From Marinifaba aquimaris (GTDB taxonomy: Bacteria > Pseudomonadota > Gammaproteobacteria > Enterobacterales > Alteromonadaceae), in NCBI RefSeq assembly GCF_013328345.1, contig NZ_JABULX010000002.1:62001-126000 (forward strand): DNA of 64,000 nucleotides, read 5' to 3'. The notes beneath the pieces are model-generated. The model was not told the DNA's origin. It ran no database searches and was given only the letters and a program-made list of their open reading frames with translations. A program made the position numbers and the translations under genes. Below, in pieces: positions 55,761 through 64,000 of the stretch (the stretch's first letter is position 1; each line of letters begins with the position of its first letter).

Positions 55761-57901
55761 TATATCTGCGCCTTAATTTTGCCGCTCTTAAGCGCATCTA
55801 AAATAAATGCTTTTGAACCATCGGCGATTACACGCCCCTGATCCATCACAACAATACGATCAACTAAGCTGACCATAGACATCTTATGAGTGATAAGTAC
55901 TAACGTTTTATCAGCCACAATATCACCAAGCGCATTACAAATGTGATTTTCAGATTGAGAGTCCATATGACTGGTTGGCTCATCTAAAATCATAATGGGT
56001 GGATTAAACAATAACGCGCGTGCCAGTGCGACGGCTTGGCGTTGCCCACCCGATAGGTAAGCACCACGCTCCCCTACTTGTCTATCTAAACCGTCTGGAT
56101 CTTTATCGGTAAAATACGTCACCCCTGCTAATTTAGCAGCGCGCACAACTAACTCTTCATCAATGTGCGGTACACCTAGTGTAATATTGTCTCGAATCGA
56201 CCCATAAAACAGGTTAATTTCTTGCGGTAAACATCCGACTTTTTGCCTAATATCAACTGGACTTAACTGGTTAATATCAATGCCATCTAAGCGCAGCGCC
56301 CCCTCTGAAGGCTTATAAAAGCCCAACAAGAGTTTTTCTAACGTTGATTTACCTGCGCCAATTCGCCCAATAATGGCTACTTTCTCTTTAGGTTTTATCT
56401 CTAAATTAATCCCAGTTAACACGTTATGTTCAACTTGAGGATAAGCAAATGAGACGTTCTTAAAGCTAACTTGGCCTTCCAGATATGGGCGATGTAAGTA
56501 CTGGTCTAAACTCTCTTCTGGCAAAGACATCACTTCATCCAGAGATTTAAGTGCAATTTCAGCTTGGTTGTAACGCGTGGCAAGAATGGCCATCTGTGAA
56601 AAAGGAGCCAAAGCACGTCCTGTCAGCATCACACCCGCAATTAACGCACCTAAACTCATCTCACCATCTGTGATCAAATACACACCCACGATGACGATCA
56701 TTATGGTAGCAATTTGCATGACAAATCCTGTGACCGAACTCACAGATGTAGAAAGTTTCTTAACAGATAAGTTCCATTGAGCAATATTGGCAACAACCTT
56801 TTCCCACTTGTGTTGAAACTGACTCTCAGCATTGGCAAGTTTTAATGTCTCAATACCAGATAATGTTTCAATTAAGTGAGCGTTTTTCTCTACGGAATAA
56901 CGGCTACCCACTTCAACTTCGTGTTTAATTTTCCCTTTAACCCACCACGAATAGCCCAGCATAATGACAATGGCTGTAACAGGCACAAGGGCAAGTGGTC
57001 CAGCGACTAAAGCAATAACAACAATAAATAAGATTGAGAATGGAATATCAATAAAAGCGGCAATGGTAGCTGAGGTTATAAAATCTCGGATTGACTCAAA
57101 ATCTTGGATGTTTCTTGCAAAAGCACCAATAGACTTGGGCCTTGCAGCCATATTGATGTTCAGTACTTTTTCAAATAACTTTGAAGATAATAAAATATCG
57201 GATTTTTTTGCAGCCAAATCGAGCAAATGAGCTCTGATCTCTTTGAGGATAAAATCAAAAATCATCACAACAAAGATACCGATACTAAGCACCCACAATG
57301 TATCCATGGCCAAATTGGGAACTACTCTATCGTACACATTCATCACAAACAGTGGGCTAGCCACGGCAAATAGGTTGATAAAAAATGCTGCAATTAATGC
57401 ATCGCGATATATGCCTGATGAGATATTAAGCGTCGACCAGAACCAATGCCCTGATTTAGTTTTCAATACTTGTTGGCTACGCTCGTCAAAGCGATATTTT
57501 TGTTTGACTAAAAAGGAATAGCCAGAATACAACTCAGCGAGTTCAGTTAACTCGATATGATGTTCACTATCTGGAATATCAGCCCATGAAATTTTTGCTT
57601 CATCTTCATTTATCGATAGCAAAATAGCGACTCGATTGTCATTCAGTAAAAGTACGCAAGGCAACAGCGGATTTGGAATACTGTCTAAAGACTTTTTAAC
57701 TAACTTAGCAGAGATACCTGCACGCGCAGCTGCACGTGGAAAAAGTTGTGGAGTAAGAGTGCCATTAACCAATGGTAACCCAGAGCTTAAGGCTTGTTTA
57801 GAGAAGGGTTTACCATAGTACTTACTAAGGAAGACCAGGCTACTTAGCAGATGGTCTTGGTGCTCAGCATGTAAGGGGTGATTAGCAAAAGAGTTAGGCA
57901 T
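55760..57901 (-). CDS. lapB: Type I secretion ABC transporter (LapB type)
   Basis: 713 residues: N-terminal C39-like domain (1-135) that lacks the catalytic Cys (HQDHLLSSLVFLSKYYG), the so-called CLD form that holds rather than cleaves substrate; a six-helix transmembrane domain (about 165-440); an ATPase domain with Walker A GRIGAGKSTLEKLLLG, signature YLSGGQRQAVALARALL and Walker B IMILDEPTSHMD. It exports the RTX adhesin encoded just upstream; export specificity is inferred from the operon. Confidence 0.95.
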   Translation of the reverse strand: MPNSFANHPLHAEHQDHLLSSLVFLSKYYGKPFSKQALSSGLPLVNGTLTPQLFPRAAARAGISAKLVKKSLDSIPNPLLPCVLLLNDNRVAILLSINEDEAKISWADIPDSEHHIELTELAELYSGYSFLVKQKYRFDERSQQVLKTKSGHWFWSTLNISSGIYRDALIAAFFINLFAVASPLFVMNVYDRVVPNLAMDTLWVLSIGIFVVMIFDFILKEIRAHLLDLAAKKSDILLSSKLFEKVLNINMAARPKSIGAFARNIQDFESIRDFITSATIAAFIDIPFSILFIVVIALVAGPLALVPVTAIVIMLGYSWWVKGKIKHEVEVGSRYSVEKNAHLIETLSGIETLKLANAESQFQHKWEKVVANIAQWNLSVKKLSTSVSSVTGFVMQIATIMIVIVGVYLITDGEMSLGALIAGVMLTGRALAPFSQMAILATRYNQAEIALKSLDEVMSLPEESLDQYLHRPYLEGQVSFKNVSFAYPQVEHNVLTGINLEIKPKEKVAIIGRIGAGKSTLEKLLLGFYKPSEGALRLDGIDINQLSPVDIRQKVGCLPQEINLFYGSIRDNITLGVPHIDEELVVRAAKLAGVTYFTDKDPDGLDRQVGERGAYLSGGQRQAVALARALLFNPPIMILDEPTSHMDSQSENHICNALGDIVADKTLVLITHKMSMVSLVDRIVVMDQGRVIADGSKAFILDALKSGKIKAQI

Positions 57902-57932
57902 TCTATTAATTATTATTAGTAATGAAAGAAGT

Positions 57933-57953
57933 GGGCACCTGAGGAAGGTGCCC
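57933..57953 (-). terminator. Intergenic hairpin between the adhesin and its exporter
   Basis: Perfect 8-bp stem GGGCACCT/AGGTGCCC with a 5-nt loop, 9 nt after the adhesin stop and 32 nt before the lapB start. No T run: possibly a partial terminator or RNA-processing/stability element that sets adhesin above exporter levels. Confidence 0.5.
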
Positions 57954-57961
57954 GATATTGT

Positions 57962-60900
57962 TTAACCTAGTTTAAGGTTGCCATCATCGACAAGTGATTT
58001 CAGTAAGTCAGTATCACCTGCTAAATCTAGCCCTTCTAAGCGAATGGTTAAGTCATGTCCGCCATCAGCATCTTTGTCGACTTTGATGATGGTGTCTTCC
58101 CCTTGCTTCTCGAATGTTAAGTAATTATTAAGTGACGCTTCATCATTTGTCGCGCCTACCAGTAAATCACTTAAATCAAGTACGTCACCTTCTGAAGCAT
58201 TAAAGTCAGAAATCACATCATAACCGCCATCAGCACTATCCGCATTGAAGTCAAAGGTATCCGCTCCAGTATCACCCTTAGCGGCATCGTCACCTGCACC
58301 CATATCGATAGTATCATTGCCAGTGCCACCGAAGATAAAGTCATTACCTGCGCCAGCAGCAATATTGCCAGAATCATGAATAATATCATCATCTTGAGTG
58401 GCGACATCTGTTACCACAGCCTGTTTTGATAATGTCAGGTTGCCAGTTGCCGTATTACTTACCTGACTGCCATCACTGATACTAAACTCATAACTTACCG
58501 TCGACTTAGCGGATGCTTCATCTTTAAAGGCAAAGAAGATCTGATCATTAGCCACCATAATCAAGCCATCATCACTAGAGAGGGTCTCTAAATGAACTTC
58601 AGAACCATTAGTGCTGCTCGATTGCATTACCTGGCTTTCTGTAATGTTATCAACTTGTTCAATAACAAATTCAACATTGGTTAAGAACACATCACCACCA
58701 GATGTAGCCCATGTTGTAAAAGTATGCGTTGGAATATTTTCATATTTGAAATATTGACTCGTTTGCGGGTCATTATCACCATCTAGGTTCATATCCGTAC
58801 CAGCGTACTTATCATCAGGGTTAACGCCATCGCCAAAGAAGCTTAGATCTTTATTCTCACTTGCACGGCCGGCATCAACATCATAGAAATTCATTTCTAA
58901 GTTAACTTGACCTAATGTTTCATAAACGCCTGTATCAAAATCTAACTGGAAACGCTCTGTAAAGAAGTTATCTGCGGCAGTATTAGTATCAGAACCATTA
59001 GCTAAAATACCTAAACCATTAGCCGCACTGTAGCTCAGATCACCTAAAGTGGTGTTAACACTTAAATATTCCCAATTTGCATTGGCAACGGCTTGTGCTG
59101 AACCTAACTCAGTCGAGTAATCAAAATTGAGTTCAGTTGTCGATTCTGAGACATTTCGACCGACCGCTTCTAATGGTGGAGTAACAGCTTGAACCGTAAC
59201 ACTCACGGTTGCAGTTTCAGAAACTCCACCAGAGGTGACTGTATAAGAGAATGAATCGTTCCCAGAGAAACCTTCAGCTGGAGTATAAACAACCTGACCA
59301 TTACTGATAACCACAGTGCCATTGCTACCTTGAGTAACACTGTTTAAGCTTGGTGTACCTTCAAATGTATCATTAGCCAATACATCAATCGTTACCGAAG
59401 TATCTTCATTGGTACTGGCGGTGTCACTTTCAATATCGGCTACCGCTGTCAAACTGATTACACCCGTTGCCGGAGTGCTATCGGCTAAGCCTTCATTATC
59501 AACTGCAACATATTGGAAATTCGCCGAGCCGTTATAATCGGCATTTGGCATGAAGTAGATAGTGGCTGCATCGGCTGTAGCGCTAATCACACTGCTTGTA
59601 GTCAATGCCGTTGTCATCGCACTATCACTATAGAAAGTGCCTTTGTCGGATAATGCCGTTAGCTTGAAGCTAGCAATAGAACCGTCAACATCCGTGCCCG
59701 ATAATGAAATAGCGACTAGATTATCTTCTGTACCTCCGATGCTAACTTCAGATGTAGCCGGTTGATCATTGACTGCTGTCACATTAACGGTGACGGTCGC
59801 CGTATCTACACCACCATTGCCATCACTGACACTGTAATCAAAACTCGCTACACCATTGAAGTTCTCCGCCGGTGTAAACGTCACCACACCATTATTCAAT
59901 ACCACGGTGCCGTTTGATGGACTACTGACACCGGTCACCGTTAAGGTACCGCCATCGGTGTCCGTGTCATTACTCAATAAGGTGCTGACATTAATATCAA
60001 TCGCCGTATCTTCATCGGTTGTCACTGAATCATTATTTGCAACCGGGTCATCGTTTAACACTGCAACATCTAAAGTCACTGTCGCTGTATCGACACCGCC
60101 ATTGCCATCACTGACCGTATACGTGAAGCTCGCATCGACTAACGGTGGCTCACTACCATCATGGGCAAAGGTGTAATCGCCATTGCTTTGTAAAGTGACC
60201 GTACCACCGGTGACATTAAAGCTGTAACTATTGTTGGTAAACGTAATATCACTACCATTAATTTGCGTGATACTTAACGCATCATTTTCTAGGTCGCTAT
60301 CATTACTTAAGATATTACCTGAAACACTCGCCCCTTCATTAACCGTGATGGTATCGTCAACTGCGTCAGGCTTATCATTCACAGCCGTCACATTAACTGT
60401 GACCGTTGCCGTATTCACACCACCATTACCATCGCTGATGCTGTAATCAAAACTCGCCACACCATTGAAGTTTTCCGCCGGTGTAAACGTCACTACACCA
60501 TTATTCAGTACAACAGTACCGTTTGATGGATTACTGACACCAGTCACTGTCAAGGTATCATCTTCACTGTCGAAATCATTGCTCAATAATGTGCTGGCAT
60601 TGATATCAATCGCCGTATCTTCATCCGTCGTCACTGCGTCATTGTTAGCAACTGGGTCATCGTTAACTGGCGTCACATCCCATAAAACATTTGCGGTATC
60701 AACACCACCATTACCATCACTGACCGTATAAGTGAAAATAAGCTCTTGACCTGCTGGCTCACTACCATCATGTGTGATCGTATAATCACCATTACTCTTA
60801 AGAGTGACTGAACCATCAGTGATGTTGAAGCTGTAACTACCATTCGTGAAGGTGATATTACTACCGTTAATCTGGGTAATCGTTAACGTCTCGTTTTCTG

Positions 60901-63900
60901 GGTCACGATCATTGCTTAACAGGTTACCCGAGATACTACCGCCTTCATTGAAGATAAGAGTGTCATTTACTGCATCTGGTTTATCGTTGACTGCTGTCAC
61001 ATTAACGGTGACGGTCGCCGTATCTGCACCACCATTGCCATCGCTGACACTGTAATCAAAACTCGCTACACCATTGAAGTTCTCCGCCGGTGTAAACGTC
61101 ACCACACCATTATTCAATACCACGGTGCCGTTTGATGGGCTACTGACACCGGTCACCGTTAAGGTACCGCCATCGGTGTCCGTGTCATTATTCAATAAGG
61201 TGCTGACATTGATATCAATCGCCGTATCTTCATCGGTTGTCACTGAATCATTATTTGCAACCGGGTCATCGTTTAACGCAGTAACATCTAAAGTCACTGT
61301 AGCTGTATCAACACCACCGTTGCCATCACTGACTGTGTACGTGAAGCTCGCATCAACTAACGGTGGCTCACTACCATCATGGGCAAACGTATAATCACCA
61401 TTACTTTTCAAGGTTACCGTGCCACCGGTGACATTGAAGCTGAAACTGTTGTTGGTAAACGTAATATCGCTACCATTAATTTGGGTAATACTTAACGTAT
61501 CGTTCTCTGGGTCGCTATCATTGCTTAAGATATTACCAGAAACACTCGCCCCTTCATTGACTGCGATCGTATCGTCAACTGCATCTGGCTTATTGTTCGC
61601 GGCTGTCACATTAACCGTGACATCAGCCGTTTCTGTCACGCCACCTGAAGTGACGGTATACGTGAAGGTGTCTTGACCAACAAAACCTTCTTCTGGTGTG
61701 TACACCACTTGGCCGTTAACAATCGCAGTCGTGCCTTTGCTGCCATCGGTCGTCGCGCTGATCGTCGCACTGCCATCAAAGCTGTCGTTATCTAATACAT
61801 CAATAGTCACGGCCGTTTCTTCAACCGTGCTCGCCGTATCATCGGCAATATCGGCAACCGCATTCACGGTAACCGTACCCGATGCAGGGCTTGCATCTTG
61901 TGTACCTTCGTTATCCACGGCGGCAAAATTAAAGTTCGCCGTTCCGTTAAAGTCAGCATTCGGTGCAAAGTAAATCGTCGCCGTATTACCTGACGCGGTG
62001 ATTTCTGAGCTGGTATCCAGTGCCGTTGTTTTCGCGGCATCCGCGTAGAACGTACCGTTCGCCGATAAGGTCGTTAACTTAAAGTGTGCCACGCTACCAT
62101 CGCTATCACTACCCGATAACGTTACGCCAATTACGGTATCTTCATTACCAGTAGAAGATGCCGCGCTCGTCGTTGGGGCCACATTCGGTGCAGCCGTCAC
62201 GTTAACCGTGACATCAGCCGTTTCTGTCACGCCACCTGAGGTGACGGTATACGTGAAGGTATCTTGACCAACAAAGCCTTCTTCTGGTGTGTACACCACT
62301 TGGCCGTTAACAATCGCGGTCGTGCCTTTGCTGCCATCGGTCGTCGCGCTTATTGTCGCACTGCCATCAAAGCTGTCGTTATCTAATACATCAATCGTCA
62401 CGGCCGTTTCTTCAACCGTGCTCGCCGTATCATCGGCGATATCGGCAACCGCATTCACGGTAACCGTACCCGATGCAGGGCTTGCATCTTGTGTACCTTC
62501 GTTATCCACGGCGGCAAAATTAAAGTTCGCCGTTCCGTTAAAGTCAGCATTCGGTGCAAAGGAAATCGTCGCCGTATTACCTGACGCGGTGATTTTTGAG
62601 CTGGTATCCAGTGCCGTTGTTTTCGCGGCATCCGCGTAGAACGTACCGTTCGCCGATAAGGTCGTTAACTTAAAGTGTGCCACGCTACCATCGCTATCAC
62701 TACCCGATAACGTTACACCAATTACGGTATCTTCATTACCAGTAGAAGATGCCGCGCTCGTCGTTGGGGCTACATTCGGTGCGGCTGTCACATTCACCGT
62801 GACATCAGCCGTTTCTGTCACGCCACCTGAGGTGACGGTATACGTGAAGGTGTCTTGACCAACAAAGCCTTCTTCTGGTGTGTACACCACTTGGCCGTTA
62901 ACAATCGCAGTCGTGCCTTTGCTGCCATCGGTCGTCGCGCTGATCGTCGCACTGCCATCAAAGCTATCGTTATCTAATACATCAATGGTCACGGCCGTTT
63001 CTTCAACCGTGCTCGCCGTATCATCGGCGATATCGGCTACTGCATTCACCGTTACCGTACCCGATGCAGGGCTTGCATCTTGTGTACCTTCGTTATCCAC
63101 GGCGGCAAAGTTAAAGTTCGCCGTTCCGTTAAAATCAGCATTCGGTGCAAAGTAAATCGTCGCCGTATTACCTGATGCGGTGATTTCTGAGCTGGTATCC
63201 AGTACCGTTGTTTTCGCGGCATCCGCGTAGAACGTACCGTTCGCCGATAAGGTCGTTAACTTAAAGTGCGCCACACTACCATCGCTATCACTACCCGATA
63301 ACGTCACGCCAATCACGGTATCTTCATTACCGGTTGCAGTGGTTCCGCTCGTCGTTGGTGCTTCGTTATAATCTAAAGTAACAGTTGCACTATTACTTTC
63401 AAACTCACCGTCAGTTACTGTGTAACTAAAGCTAAGATCACCACGAATAGCTTCATCGTTATAGGTATCGACCGTATAGCTACCATCTTGCTCTATAGTA
63501 ACTTGATAACCATCTAAAAATACGGTGTAGGTGTTTGCTTGCGCATCAAAAGAGACATCATTACCAGTTACACCGGCAATCGTTAAACTATCACCCTGTG
63601 CATCAAAGTCATTAGCTGTAATTAAGTTACCTGTAGTACTTGTCTCAACATCAATCGTGTCATCCACAGCTGTTGGCGCTGTATTGACCTCGACTTCCGG
63701 TACTTTTAAGGTAACGGTTGCACTTTCAGACTGCGCTTGGCCATCTGTAATTTGATAGGTAAAACTGAGGACTTCTTCTGGTTGACCTTCAGGCTCGAAA
63801 GTATCAATGGTATAGCTACCATCTTGATTTAAGTTAACGGTGTAACCATTGAAGAAAATACCGTAAGTACCAGAGCCTGCGTCAAACTCTACTGATTCTG

Positions 63901-64000
63901 CATCTACACTTGAGATAGTTAAAGTATCGCCATCCACATCAGTATCATTCGCAGTAATAATATTTCCGCTCTCATTACCAGAAACGGTTAAATCAATTTC
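57962..64000 (-). CDS. Giant RTX/VCBS surface adhesin (LapA/BpfA type), C-terminal part
   Basis: Frame is open to the window edge, giving about 2010 C-terminal residues; the start, the retention module and the LapG cut site lie outside. From the visible N side: VCBS/cadherin-like Ig repeats, three near-identical 197-residue repeats, three 203-residue composite repeats (each a VCBS unit plus a cadherin-type unit with TDEDTAIDIN), one diverged copy, a non-repeat domain (about residues 1590-1840, with NTAADNFFTERFQLDFDTGV), then RTX nonapeptides (GGTGNDTIDMGAGDD) and the type I secretion signal region DVISDFNASEGDVLDLSDLL. The very acidic content fits calcium binding. It should anchor cells to surfaces and biofilm under control of lapD/lapG. 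The exporter genes follow directly. Confidence 0.93.
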   Translation of the reverse strand, partial: EIDLTVSGNESGNIITANDTDVDGDTLTISSVDAESVEFDAGSGTYGIFFNGYTVNLNQDGSYTIDTFEPEGQPEEVLSFTYQITDGQAQSESATVTLKVPEVEVNTAPTAVDDTIDVETSTTGNLITANDFDAQGDSLTIAGVTGNDVSFDAQANTYTVFLDGYQVTIEQDGSYTVDTYNDEAIRGDLSFSYTVTDGEFESNSATVTLDYNEAPTTSGTTATGNEDTVIGVTLSGSDSDGSVAHFKLTTLSANGTFYADAAKTTVLDTSSEITASGNTATIYFAPNADFNGTANFNFAAVDNEGTQDASPASGTVTVNAVADIADDTASTVEETAVTIDVLDNDSFDGSATISATTDGSKGTTAIVNGQVVYTPEEGFVGQDTFTYTVTSGGVTETADVTVNVTAAPNVAPTTSAASSTGNEDTVIGVTLSGSDSDGSVAHFKLTTLSANGTFYADAAKTTALDTSSKITASGNTATISFAPNADFNGTANFNFAAVDNEGTQDASPASGTVTVNAVADIADDTASTVEETAVTIDVLDNDSFDGSATISATTDGSKGTTAIVNGQVVYTPEEGFVGQDTFTYTVTSGGVTETADVTVNVTAAPNVAPTTSAASSTGNEDTVIGVTLSGSDSDGSVAHFKLTTLSANGTFYADAAKTTALDTSSEITASGNTATIYFAPNADFNGTANFNFAAVDNEGTQDASPASGTVTVNAVADIADDTASTVEETAVTIDVLDNDSFDGSATISATTDGSKGTTAIVNGQVVYTPEEGFVGQDTFTYTVTSGGVTETADVTVNVTAANNKPDAVDDTIAVNEGASVSGNILSNDSDPENDTLSITQINGSDITFTNNSFSFNVTGGTVTLKSNGDYTFAHDGSEPPLVDASFTYTVSDGNGGVDTATVTLDVTALNDDPVANNDSVTTDEDTAIDINVSTLLNNDTDTDGGTLTVTGVSSPSNGTVVLNNGVVTFTPAENFNGVASFDYSVSDGNGGADTATVTVNVTAVNDKPDAVNDTLIFNEGGSISGNLLSNDRDPENETLTITQINGSNITFTNGSYSFNITDGSVTLKSNGDYTITHDGSEPAGQELIFTYTVSDGNGGVDTANVLWDVTPVNDDPVANNDAVTTDEDTAIDINASTLLSNDFDSEDDTLTVTGVSNPSNGTVVLNNGVVTFTPAENFNGVASFDYSISDGNGGVNTATVTVNVTAVNDKPDAVDDTITVNEGASVSGNILSNDSDLENDALSITQINGSDITFTNNSYSFNVTGGTVTLQSNGDYTFAHDGSEPPLVDASFTYTVSDGNGGVDTATVTLDVAVLNDDPVANNDSVTTDEDTAIDINVSTLLSNDTDTDGGTLTVTGVSSPSNGTVVLNNGVVTFTPAENFNGVASFDYSVSDGNGGVDTATVTVNVTAVNDQPATSEVSIGGTEDNLVAISLSGTDVDGSIASFKLTALSDKGTFYSDSAMTTALTTSSVISATADAATIYFMPNADYNGSANFQYVAVDNEGLADSTPATGVISLTAVADIESDTASTNEDTSVTIDVLANDTFEGTPSLNSVTQGSNGTVVISNGQVVYTPAEGFSGNDSFSYTVTSGGVSETATVSVTVQAVTPPLEAVGRNVSESTTELNFDYSTELGSAQAVANANWEYLSVNTTLGDLSYSAANGLGILANGSDTNTAADNFFTERFQLDFDTGVYETLGQVNLEMNFYDVDAGRASENKDLSFFGDGVNPDDKYAGTDMNLDGDNDPQTSQYFKYENIPTHTFTTWATSGGDVFLTNVEFVIEQVDNITESQVMQSSSTNGSEVHLETLSSDDGLIMVANDQIFFAFKDEASAKSTVSYEFSISDGSQVSNTATGNLTLSKQAVVTDVATQDDDIIHDSGNIAAGAGNDFIFGGTGNDTIDMGAGDDAAKGDTGADTFDFNADSADGGYDVISDFNASEGDVLDLSDLLVGATNDEASLNNYLTFEKQGEDTIIKVDKDADGGHDLTIRLEGLDLAGDTDLLKSLVDDGNLKLG
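59775..61601 (-). repeat. Tandem array of three 609-bp units in the adhesin
   Basis: Three head-to-tail units (59775-60383, 60384-60992, 60993-61601), each 203 codons. The outer two look more alike than the middle one, which carries many substitutions (for example FNEGGSISGN in place of VNEGASVSGN). All preserve the reading frame. Confidence 0.9.
61602..63374 (-). repeat. Tandem array of three 591-bp units in the adhesin
   Basis: Three almost identical head-to-tail units (61602-62192, 62193-62783, 62784-63374), each 197 codons, with only a handful of coding differences (Glu/Lys and Tyr/Ser in the middle unit). The last few dozen bases of the third unit diverge. It abuts the 609-bp array exactly at a shared GCYGTCAC element. 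Confidence 0.92.

Noticed and set aside
59160-63374. CRISPR-like periodic repeats.
   Set aside because: Periods near 600 bp, in frame, coding for Ig-like domains; no short repeats with unique spacers.
59856-63755. Several long open frames on the plus strand through the adhesin region, repeating every 609 or 591 bp.
   Set aside because: They are antisense shadows of the repeat units, low in complexity, and have no ribosome sites; the minus-strand frame has clear domains.

Overview
The window reads as one stretch of chromosome from a marine gammaproteobacterium of the order Alteromonadales, most likely Colwelliaceae (Thalassotalea/Colwellia type). This rests on AT-rich DNA, on the dksA-gluQ-pcnB-folK-panB-panC and smpB/ratA-rnfH gene orders, on a Lap/Bpf-type giant adhesin operon, and on a secreted chitinase. 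No insertion sequence, prophage, CRISPR array or tRNA gene was seen. The assignment is by recognition only; no search was run.

Region by region. 1-2.3 kb (minus): the 5' part of a SulP anion transporter, rnfH and ratA, divergent from smpB. 2.35-6.4 kb (plus): smpB, a DUF1415 gene, an MscS-type channel, a cytochrome b561 and a YceI protein. 6.4-6.9 kb: an intergenic region with a CsrB/RsmB-type regulatory RNA that has about twelve GGA motifs, its own promoter and terminator, and a GacA/UvrY-like palindrome upstream. 7.0-12.1 kb (plus): dksA, gluQ, pcnB (starting at a rare AUU codon), folK, panB, panC. 12.1-17.3 kb (minus): yciH, a 63-aa protein, an EAL-HDOD protein, an MltA-like exported protein, a 50-aa exported peptide, a MerC-like membrane protein and an orphan histidine kinase. 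17.4-21.1 kb (plus): a GNAT protein overlapping tmcA, then folE2. 21.4-27.5 kb: gltB-gltD behind a structured leader.

27.5-38.2 kb: two small unknown genes, a NodB-type deacetylase lipoprotein, a hybrid histidine kinase, a DUF2726 protein, mtnN with a CobD/CbiB-like gene and a solute-binding-type protein, then adenosine kinase and ahcY. mtnN, the kinase and ahcY together handle S-adenosylhomocysteine and adenosine. 38.2-40.5 kb (minus): a decayed spot with a LysR C-terminal remnant abutting an outer-membrane transporter gene that lacks its 3' end, then tyrS. 40.6-45.6 kb (plus): an M23 peptidase, a multidomain GH19-like chitinase and a DUF2845 protein.

45.6-64 kb (all minus): a cNMP-binding protein, an aspartoacylase-like enzyme, a REC-GGDEF diguanylate cyclase, a PatB/MalY aminotransferase, and then a complete Lap-type surface adhesion system: LapD-type c-di-GMP receptor, LapG-type protease, OmpA-like lipoprotein, TolC-type, HlyD-type and ABC components of a type I secretion system, and the C-terminal ~2000 residues of the RTX adhesin they export. 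The adhesin gene holds two contiguous tandem arrays, 3 x 609 bp and 3 x 591 bp. By family knowledge, high c-di-GMP lets LapD hold LapG and keeps the adhesin on the surface; low c-di-GMP frees LapG to cut it off. The cyclase, the EAL-HDOD protein and the Csr-type RNA make c-di-GMP and post-transcriptional control of the sessile/motile switch the main theme of the window.
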